A DNA stretch of 64,000 nucleotides, taken from the NCBI RefSeq assembly GCF_002999335.1, contig NW_020312049.1:62001-126000 (forward strand). The letters run 5' to 3'. Shown one piece after another: positions 55,704-64,000 of the stretch (position 1 is the stretch's first letter; the number at the start of each line of letters is the position of its first letter). This DNA comes from Cyclospora cayetanensis. Lineage: Eukaryota; Apicomplexa; Conoidasida; Eucoccidiorida; Eimeriidae. The translations under genes were made by a program, and so were the position numbers. The notes beneath the pieces are model-generated. The model had not been told where the DNA came from. It saw only the letters and a list, made by a program, of their open reading frames with translations, and did no database searches.

Positions 55704-58700
55704 CTTGGCCGCGTGTTGCTGCTGCTACGTTGATTGTTGCTGCTGTTGCCGCTGCTGCTGCTGTTACAGCCCCTACCCACGCTTCCCGAAACAGTGGAAA
55801 CACGGACTCTCGATGCAGCAGCAGCTGAAGCAGCCGCTGCTGCAAGGGGAGGAACGCAGAGCAATCGCCACTGCAACTCCCTCCCGTCCACCCCGCTACG
55901 AGGGATGCCGCGTCAGCGGCAGCAGCGGGTGGAAAAGCTACTGGGAATATGTTAGAGGAAGTGGAGGCCTCTTGGAGCTGCAGGAAAATGGAGAACAATC
56001 ATACCGACGCAGTGTAGAAATCGCGGAGGAGTGTTACTAGTGCAGCGGCAGCACCCCGGCAAGAGAGAGGCGCCATAAGGAAAGCATAAGGCGCCGCTCT
56101 GCCTGCATGGGCCTAACAAAATGACAAAAAAACCAGAGGGTCAATAGCAACAAAAAGGCAGCGCATGCGGCATGGAGAACCCGACGGTATAGGATGCAGG
56201 GGCTGCAGCTCCCAACTGCTGCTGCTGCTGCTGCCACTTCTGCTGCTGCTGTTTCTGCTTCTGCTGCTACTCTCGCGGTTAGCGCCCAGCATGACGGAAA
56301 TGTTTTGCTTCTTTTATGCTGTTTTAGGATGCTTTTAGAGGGTACCTCGAAGGTACTGTAGCAGTGGAGAGGCCGCACGGCTAAAACACTGTCCAAGATC
56401 TTGTATCGTAGTGAGCAGACACACGTCACAACTCTTTCGCTCTCCTCAGCGCCCACGGGGTAAGTTGTCTACGTGTTCTAAGGGTCTTTAGCTCCGCTCA
56501 CCCTCAGGGGTCTTATCTTACCTTTTCGCAACCCCGTTCGCTTAAGACTAGGGAACAACAAGGGGAACAGGAAGCAGGTCTGTGTAAGGAAGCTGTACAT
56601 TCGAACCAGAAACCCTTCAGGCCTCACACCTGTTCTAATACTGCCATTTTGGCATTGCTGGTTTTTTTCCGCTTGTGAACAGTGCCAGCAAGTGGCTCAC
56701 AAGCCAGCGTACAGCAATTATGAGCATCGTGGGTGTATAGTCAGGGCGGCAAGAGGCGTGCGGCAAACGGCCTTAAACCTGCTGTTTCTGTGGCTGCTTT
56801 TTAGCACTTTGTTTCTATTTCCACTGCTGTTCCTGTGTTGTTACGGACGGCTCGTTTCGTTGGTCTTGATGTTCCTCATTCTCTACGCTTAAGAGGCACG
56901 AAGTGTTGACGGCAGAGCTCAAGATGCGTTTTTTGGCAATACCTTCCACGCTAAAAATGTTTGCCGGCTAATTTTCCCTGCCACGGTAGGGAACTACACA
57001 CGGCAAAGAGAGGCCCCTGCAATGCTCAGGCCAATCATAAACTGCCTGAAGCTCTCCATGTGTGAGGCGTGGGTACTGCGCGAGCGTTGTTCTACCTTTC
57101 CTAAAGTCAATCGCTCAGATGAAAAGATGCAACATCGCTTAGTAGTTGAAACCGTTTAACGGTGCATACTCTGTTGGTGGAGCGCCTTCCCTCAGCTTGT
57201 GCACAGTTGCTACCCCTTGGGAGCTTACTGTAGTTCTTCCCCTTCTAGGCTCTCCATCATGAAAAAGTCTTAGCCGAAAACCATTACAACGCTTGATACA
57301 GACTTGCCGTTGGATGTCCTGTCAGAAGAGCTTCTCGCTCGCGCCCTCAACCCCTCAGGGTTGGCGGCATAATGAGAGTGACAGCTAGGTTGCGATTTAC
57401 TGCACCGTCAGAGCATTCCAGGCGTTCGCAGCTGGCTGCACGCCGCATCTGGTGTACACTCACATAATGTTGACTTTCGCAATATGGATCTAAGCCGTCT
57501 GGAGCAGACAACCGGGAGGGGTAATTCAAGTAAAGTGTCACATCTTCAGCAATCCTAAATTTTCGGATTTACTATGGAGTGCTGACGTCCAGGTTAGCGT
57601 GCAGAATGTATGATCGTGCATATTTATATATTTTGCGCCCGTAGCACCTTCACTCAGCGGGTTTTGGAGGTATCGAGGGTCATGCTGGCTCCGCGTTTGT
57701 TGCATATTCTGCCAAGTCGTGTTCTGTGTGTGTCGTTTGCTACACGTGCATGTTGTCTTGCAACGAGCTCCCTTTCCATTAAGCCCACAGCCAGAAAGTA
57801 GCCATGAAAGTGGGATTCACGCGATTACACCAGGGCATGAAAGTACTGTACGTGAATAAGGAATACTGCAAACAGTAACATCTGTGCCGTTATGCGTCAC
57901 TGCAAATTGGTTGCGCCTTCTCATGATGCGTAGGTTCGAACAGACCCGCTGGTAGGCCTAGGGCTTTGCGATTCAGGCAATGAGTGACTCCTGGCGTCCT
58001 GCTTTTGCCCTCTGTAGGAGCAGCCCTGCGCTCTCGGAAATCACAAACATCACCTAGCGTATGAGCAAAAAACAGAGCTGCTTGTCGAACGGGGCAGAAT
58101 TCCTGAAGCTGCGTCCCCCCACGTACCACAGTTGAGGTCCCTTGGCGATGTGCATCGCCAGAGAGCGCCCATCACAGCGCAAACCACTTTTAGCCCTCGA
58201 AACACCTCAAACTCCAATTCCTTTTTCGATGCACCAGGCATGCACCTTTCGCCCAAGCAGTTGCACCTCTAAGCCGCAATTAAGCTGGACTGCTCCCGGC
58301 GCGTGGTCCTTCTAGCTCGCTGTGCATACCCCTTAACCTTCAGCCGCCACTGAGATCTCTGTGTGTCATGGGGGCCTAAAGGAAAAATGTGCACACCACG
58401 CCCCCATGAGGGGCTTTGTCTCCCCCTGAGCAAAGCCGTACTACAGCCAGCAGGCCAGCTTATTTTCCGTGGGGAACTTCTCCTGCTATTAAGACACCAA
58501 TGGAGATGTCGTGCAGCAAGTCGATGGGGCCGAACAGCAGTCGCCCCCAAGAAGGCGGCTCCGCACCTCTTGTCACATGCTGCTCGAAGAGGCAGCCATC
58601 CTAAGCTACCTGCTCAGGCCCCTAACCTGCGTTATGAACTGGACAAATTCAGAGTCCTGTGACCTAGATTTTTCAACGAAAGGAATGCAAGGCCTCCACA

Positions 58701-59576
58701 GGCGTCGTGCGAAGCTCGGGTCAAATGCCAGGGATAATACAATGCCATAACCAACGGGCGAACGCTGCTCCAGCGAAAGTGGTTCAACAAGCACATCGAG
58801 CCCTCTAGAGTGGCACTGCATTGCAAGAGGCCTCTTAGAGTGCCTGGAATCCCAAGCCTCAATACTGTGTGAAGTTCTGCACACAGTTGCAGGGGCCCAA
58901 AAAGCTCTGATAGGCATGAAAGCACTACCATTACGAATGAAGACCTCCTACAACGCCATCAGCCTTCCTATCCCTTTCCCCGATACCACACAGCTGCAGC
59001 CGAAAATCGAATGCATGCCGTGGAGCTGATACGTCGTCGCGCCAGCCAAAACTCTGGCCCGAGACGGGAATGCCACAGCCTATGCGGGTACAGTTCGCAC
59101 AAGCAGCACTACACACCCTAAAGGGTCTGTTTGTAGGCGCGCAACCTGTGGCAACAGCAGCGACTGCCATACAGGCTCTTTCTGATGGAAGGCCTCCGTG
59201 TTAAACGGTTATTGTGTAGCAGTAAGACGCATTGCGGAGGAGGGTTGGGGCCTACTACGGGCCTTGGAGAAGTCATGACACTCTCAAGTTTCTCCGTCAG
59301 CTCCAGCGCCCTCTCTGGAATAGACGCCCTGTTAGACCTACAATTCTATTTTGGCCCCTACCGCTTGCTGTATTGCCGCCGCTGAGGTTTATCTACATAC
59401 ACTGCAAGGAGTCGAACGGCAAGTATCTGCAGAGAGGATGAAAGGAGGCAGCGCCTTCTGGACGTGAGCGACAAAAGGCACATCCACAATATGAAAGACT
59501 CTGGGGAAGCTCCTTATTTGCAGGCGACCCCCTGGTTGCTATGTGTGCTACCTCCCCTGCCACCGCTCAATCTAGT
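55704..59576. other. Intergenic, partly repeat-poor
   Basis: About 3.9 kb. The first 750 bases hold CTG/CAG runs (55730-55830 and 56215-56275) and may be 5' UTR of the BDP1-like gene; a 139-codon minus-strand frame at 56037-56456 has Ala-rich and hydrophobic segments but no recognisable domain. From about 56.5 kb the sequence is plain, with only short frames on both strands. No RNA gene recognised. Confidence 0.4.
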
Positions 59577-62522
59577 CTATCGTGTGCCTGTCAATCCGAA
59601 CGCAGCCAGGCGCATGAGGCCAGCGGCTTGTCTCTTGATATCCTGCCTCAGCTGCTCCCTGGTGCCCTCAGCCACCATCTTGCGCTCCTGCCGCTCCCTT
59701 TGCTTGAAAATATACACATCCACTTCGACAAGCTGGGCGGAAGCCGCAGATGCAACGGCTAGCAGGTGTCTCGCGCTATTGTAGATGTCGATCGCGTTCT
59801 CCAGTCGATCCCTCAGCTCGGATGCACACGTCCTTGCACTCATGAACAGCCCGTCAGTGGCCGCACTTGCGGCAGCGGCCGCAGCCTGGGCATTATCAGA
59901 TCCAGGGATCCCACCAGCATATGCGTTTGGAGAGGCACCCACGCAAGGAGCAGCATCAGCATCATTTGTAGCCGAAGAGGTACTCGTGGCATGCTGAGGG
60001 GGTGCAAGCTCCATCGCTTCCTCCGTTTGATCTACAAGGGAAGCGATACCGCTCTCGTTGCCAGCCTCTGGCCTCTGGGCACTTAGCTGGAGCTGCTCTC
60101 CGCTGTAGGTTGCCTCTCCATCAAAATCCTGCCGCTTTTGAGGGCCGATACTCCACAGGTCTGCTGCCTTTGCTGCTGCTGCTGCTGCGCCTCTCGCGGC
60201 ATAGTGCGCTGCGGCTGTGGCGTCCAGACGCTTGTGTGTCTCCAAGATTGCCTCCATCTGCTGCTTCGCCTCGTGTTGCAGTTTTTGCATGGCCTCCAAA
60301 AGGCCCTCTGCCGAAATCGCTGACACGCTTTCAGAGTTGGTATCCCCCTCCTTGTGCATCACCAATGGGGGTTCCGAAGACCCTTCCTCCTTCTTCAAGA
60401 GACCAACAGACAAACGAATAGCGCCTGCAAGTTCTAGAGCCGCAGAACGCAGCGTGCCTGCCGAGGCCAGCAAGCGATCAAGCTGCTCGCTGGAAGAACA
60501 CGGCGGCTGCACTATTTGATCTCCCTCAGACAAATCTGCAGCGTCAGTGTGAAACGTCAGGAAGGAGCGGAGACTTGCTGCGATAACCCGCATGCCCTCC
60601 AGAAGCCTTTCGTGATGCAGCTGATGCGCCAGCAGCAGCCGCGACTCCGAGTCTGGTGCCTGCAGCCGGTCCAACTGCTGCAAGAGCTCTCCACAGAACG
60701 ACCCCCCTTGCATCGCTGCCCCGTCAACAGACTTTGCTATTCCTGAGGCTGCTTCCACCAACAAGGCTAGACGCCTGCGGCTCTGATTGAGTCGTTGGAG
60801 CAACGGCAATCGCTGCCGCTGCAGCCCAAGCTGCTGCCCCTCCAGCTCAACAAGAACCGGCTCCAGGAGCGCCTCTAGGGCGTGCCTCGAATTCTCGAGG
60901 TCCTCTTGTGCTGTAGACCTATCCCCCAGAAGCTGCAGCACTTGAAGCAGCGCTGCACGAGCGGAAGCGGCAAAAGCAGCGTCGGCAGAAAGCAAGGCGG
61001 TCGCAGCAGCCGCACATTCGGACAACTCGGCTTTCAGGCGACGAACGGCTGCCATGGCGCAAGCGTCTGACCAGCTGAATAACTCCTGAATCTGCCGCTT
61101 CATCTTCGCCATATCCTTGGAGTGCCGCCGTGCCTGTCTATCAAGAATCGCAACCAAATGCAGCTGCTCCCTCTGGCCATCTTTCTGCTGCTGCTGCTCG
61201 TTCCCGAGTCGCTGTACCTCCAGATCCTCAGCACCCTCGTTTTGTATGGAAGAGAGAGGCTTGTGCCCCAGAAAAGTGAAACGCAGCCGTGCTGAATCTA
61301 CAGGCTTGAATGGGATCTCCGGAGCTTCCTGCTGCTGCACCAGCCGCTCAGAGTCCTTTCCTGCGCTCTCCGTATCTTGTGCCGCAAGAAACTGCGCGAA
61401 AGCCTCCCTGGACGCCTTAAGCCTCTCCTCTAAGCGCTGTTCCTGCAGCTCGTGCAGCAAAGAGGCAGCGAAGGCATACGGCTGCAAGCACTCATGCGCT
61501 TCCCACGCCTCCCACGCCTCGGCCAACTGTGGCGTCAGCACCTGCCCCCGCTCCTGCTGCTCCAACTCCTCGCGCTCTGTCGGCGCGCGCACGGCGACCT
61601 TCTTATTCAGAGCCGCCACGAAGTCTCTAACGGAATTCCGAATCTGACGTATCTGACGCATGACACCCTCTGCTTCTGCTGCAATCCGGGCTTTCTCCTC
61701 GCACGCGAAAACGGAGGCAAATGAGTGTCTCTGCGGGGGATATGTTTGCCAAGACTGAGAATGCCGCCTTTTTTGCTGCTGCGGCTGCGGGTTTGGCTGC
61801 AACAGAGAGTCCTGCTGCTGCACACCTGGAGACTGTGACGACGCATCCTGCTTCGAGTCTGCTAGAAACTGTCGAGATGTTTCAGCCTGGGGGTCTCCTA
61901 GAAAGTTTTGCGACGTTGTATCCTGCTGCGGAACTGTTCGAAGCCGCAGGGATGTTGTATCCTGCTGTGGCAGACCTGAAAATCGTTGCGGCGTGTCGTT
62001 CTGTGGGATGAACTGCAACGGTTGCATCAAATGCGACTGCTGACCTGAAGGTTTCTGCCACGCCATCAGCCGGGACTGCAGCAGCGATTGTGGCTGTTTC
62101 AGTCGTTGCTGATCTTGTGTCAGCTGTTGGTACAGCTGCTGCTGTGCTGTGCCTGACGTTGCATGGATGGGTGGCAGCGGCTGCTGCCCTGGCGAGTTGT
62201 CCGTTCGGTAAGAGCGCTCCGCCGGATTCGGAGTTGCTTCTGGCTGTTTGAGGCTAAGTACGGGACCAAGGGGCCTCCCAATAGCTTCATTCAAGTGCCT
62301 TATGGCGTGTGGCCACATGCTAACAAAGTCGAGGTCATTTTCAGCCGCTGCGACGGGAAGCTCCAGGAACAAAGCAACACCCAGGACGAAGACGATTCCT
62401 GCAAACACATGATTACGCCTCACGTTGATGCTGCTGAAACGGTGCTTCTTGCTGCTGCCCCAGCTGCTCCCGTGAAAACCGTGGGAGTGCCCCAGGCCCG
62501 GGAGGCGCGCAGGCAGCAACAT
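59577..62522 (-). CDS. Secreted or membrane-anchored coiled-coil protein, orphan
   Basis: A single open frame of 981 residues starting at a true ATG. A hydrophobic segment at about residues 38-60 (HVFAGIVFVLGVALFLELPV) follows a basic stretch, fitting a signal anchor or a recessed signal peptide. Residues 85-260 are Gln/Pro/Ser-rich and include degenerate repeats of a QQDTTS-type unit (QQDTTS twice, then QAETS, KQDASS, QQDS). The rest is rich in Leu, Glu, Gln, Arg and Ala in heptad-like order, suggesting long coiled coils (for example from ARIAAEAEGVMRQIRQIRNS). There is no later transmembrane segment and few Cys. This would suit a coccidian secretory-organelle or surface structural protein, but no family was recognised. 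No intron is needed. Confidence 0.72.
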   Translation of the reverse strand: MLLPARLPGLGHSHGFHGSSWGSSKKHRFSSINVRRNHVFAGIVFVLGVALFLELPVAAAENDLDFVSMWPHAIRHLNEAIGRPLGPVLSLKQPEATPNPAERSYRTDNSPGQQPLPPIHATSGTAQQQLYQQLTQDQQRLKQPQSLLQSRLMAWQKPSGQQSHLMQPLQFIPQNDTPQRFSGLPQQDTTSLRLRTVPQQDTTSQNFLGDPQAETSRQFLADSKQDASSQSPGVQQQDSLLQPNPQPQQQKRRHSQSWQTYPPQRHSFASVFACEEKARIAAEAEGVMRQIRQIRNSVRDFVAALNKKVAVRAPTEREELEQQERGQVLTPQLAEAWEAWEAHECLQPYAFAASLLHELQEQRLEERLKASREAFAQFLAAQDTESAGKDSERLVQQQEAPEIPFKPVDSARLRFTFLGHKPLSSIQNEGAEDLEVQRLGNEQQQQKDGQREQLHLVAILDRQARRHSKDMAKMKRQIQELFSWSDACAMAAVRRLKAELSECAAAATALLSADAAFAASARAALLQVLQLLGDRSTAQEDLENSRHALEALLEPVLVELEGQQLGLQRQRLPLLQRLNQSRRRLALLVEAASGIAKSVDGAAMQGGSFCGELLQQLDRLQAPDSESRLLLAHQLHHERLLEGMRVIAASLRSFLTFHTDAADLSEGDQIVQPPCSSSEQLDRLLASAGTLRSAALELAGAIRLSVGLLKKEEGSSEPPLVMHKEGDTNSESVSAISAEGLLEAMQKLQHEAKQQMEAILETHKRLDATAAAHYAARGAAAAAAKAADLWSIGPQKRQDFDGEATYSGEQLQLSAQRPEAGNESGIASLVDQTEEAMELAPPQHATSTSSATNDADAAPCVGASPNAYAGGIPGSDNAQAAAAAASAATDGLFMSARTCASELRDRLENAIDIYNSARHLLAVASAASAQLVEVDVYIFKQRERQERKMVAEGTREQLRQDIKRQAAGLMRLAAFGLTGTR

Positions 62523-64000
62523 CTGGAACGGTTCAAACGTGACGGCGTCACTTGTATATCCGTTGCATGCGTCTCGTGGCTATTGTCTTGAAGAGGATTC
62601 CAGTCGCTTGACCCTCCTTTAACTGGTAAACAGCAGCCGTCCTGCTGGTGCTGCTGCTGCTGCATCGAGCGGCGTGGCGCTTCCGCCACAGCGAAGCCTT
62701 GGAGCAAAAGAAGTCTACGCTAAGTCAAAAGATACCATGGAAATGTGTTTGCCGCAGTTCTACAAACACAAGGTCAAGCAAGTGATAAGCCCTGGCTCCA
62801 GGCCTAGCCTATCTGTGGGGTCTGGCCAATTCGGTTCCTGTGGCTCTCGCGGAGCATACAAAGGACAGTAATTGCCCCTTTCGAACTTCGAAGGACCAAT
62901 TCAAGTCCAAGTTTGAGTTCAGTGTCGAGCTTTATCAGTCTCAGATTCAATGAGTCTGCGACTGAAAATTCAGCGCTTCGCTTAACACGTGCCCAGCCTG
63001 GCGGCATCCTGGTTTATACAGCCTCCCTGTGGTACCAAAGACACAAGGCCGCTACGGCCCCTGCACATCTCATAAGTAATTTTGCCGCGAATGAAGCAAT
63101 ATAAGAATAGTGAATTCCTTTGCATTAGCTTTACACCATAATAGGTGGTAATCGGAGACTAAAGTCTTATTAGCGACGGTCTAGGATTGCTAGTTGTACG
63201 TAGCGTGTCGCTGTGGCAGGTTTCTACGAAACATCGTAAATACGCTTCTGGAGACCCAAGCAAGGCCCATTCTGCCCAGTCCCTGGTTCATTGCTTCTCC
63301 TTCATAACATCGCGTTGGCAAGTATTGCCACGCCACAGTCGAAATGCAAAAAATTGTTCCGAGCTCGTATGCCGAGGCTGAGAAGCTGGCATTTGTGGAC
63401 TTGAGGCATAAGCCTTAGTGCATAAACGTTGTGCATAAATTATCTCTGACTGCTAACATCTGAGACTTCAAGAGACAAGAGGCACAATGGCTAAGGGACG
63501 AGAGCTTGCTGGGGAAGTATTGGAGGCTAGCAAGCGAAACCCCAATCCCACAGCCTCTTATGAGCCGTTCTTTGAATAAAAATCCGAGCAAGAAGATATG
63601 ACAGTGAGTCCAAGTGGTGAGAGGGGTTTTATATCTTGTTAAGTGAGAGTAACCCACTTTTTTGGAAGAATTCGAGCACATGTTTTTGAGCGTTTCCTAC
63701 GATTAGGACCTCTGTGTAATGAATTGCTGCCCTCTTTCAGGTGGCCTCTCGAAGTCTCCAAGCTTATAGGCCTTCACTAAAGGCTTCTCGGATGGAAAAC
63801 GCCATCTCTGGCATATGCACAAACTCATGTCATGTAATCCAGCCAATTCCATCAAATAATCAGCACTGGTTCATCGAGCCGAGAGCAACAGAGATGGACA
63901 GTCAGGCGAGGACCTCTCCACGTTTTCACTTTTTGCTTACCCGAGCCCTAAGATGAGTGTTAGCTGATAACGAATAATGCGCCTGTCTGCGAATATCATA
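62523..64000. other. Right edge, intergenic
   Basis: The first 200 bases are still repeat-rich, probably 5' UTR and promoter of the coiled-coil gene. The rest is plain, AT-richer sequence with frames under 90 codons and no recognisable product. Confidence 0.4.

Noticed and set aside
1..64000. CRISPR arrays, bacterial operons, integrases or complete transposons
   Set aside because: None seen. The tandem arrays lack spacer-repeat alternation, and no transposase or reverse transcriptase motif was found in any frame read.

Overview
This window looks like nuclear DNA of a coccidian apicomplexan, most likely Eimeria. Three things point there. Genes are broken by many short GT-AG introns. Exons and some introns are full of CAG/CTG-type runs that encode Gln, Ala and Ser homopolymers. 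One gene encodes a secreted protein with eleven PAN/apple modules, the architecture of the Eimeria microneme protein MIC5. Species was inferred from sequence features only; no database was searched.

Layout, left to right. 321-2954 (+): Gln/Ala/Ser-rich orphan. 4559-5042 (+): candidate 82-residue membrane protein. 5841-8958 (+): RRM-domain protein in nine exons with an apparent one-base frameshift. 9322-9665 (+): second candidate tiny membrane protein. 10722-18187 (+): importin-4/Kap123 karyopherin in 18 exons. 20011-22562 (-): TIM44, the mitochondrial import motor scaffold. 25000-27741 (-): MIC5-like protein, single exon. 31602-32957 (-): MGST3-like MAPEG protein. 35944-38284 (-): small RRM-WW-RRM protein. 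39450-48081 (+): VPS54, a GARP tethering subunit, in 15 exons. 49137-50615 (-): Gln-rich orphan. 51177-52765 (+): RMI2-like OB-fold protein. 53138-55703 (-): ankyrin plus bromodomain protein like apicomplexan BDP1. 59577-62522 (-): secreted or membrane-anchored coiled-coil orphan. Exon boundaries were worked out by hand from splice dinucleotides, reading phase and recalled family alignments.

The genes are mostly unrelated housekeeping functions (nuclear import, mitochondrial import, retrograde tethering, RNA binding, chromatin reading, genome stability) plus one invasion-organelle protein. There is no operon-like logic. Several pairs are convergent (importin-4/TIM44, VPS54/Q-rich orphan, RMI2/BDP1) or divergent (RRM-WW-RRM/VPS54, Q-rich orphan/RMI2).

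The sequence alternates between homopolymer-rich gene blocks and plain, more AT-rich blocks (about 3-5.5, 22.6-35 and 56-59.5 kb, and 62.6 kb to the end). MIC5 and the MGST-like gene sit in a plain block and lack homopolymers. Introns hold several young tandem duplications (66 bp x2, 103 bp x4, 75 bp x2) and one perfect 27-bp hairpin. No CRISPR array, bacterial operon, rRNA, convincing tRNA or complete transposon was recognised.
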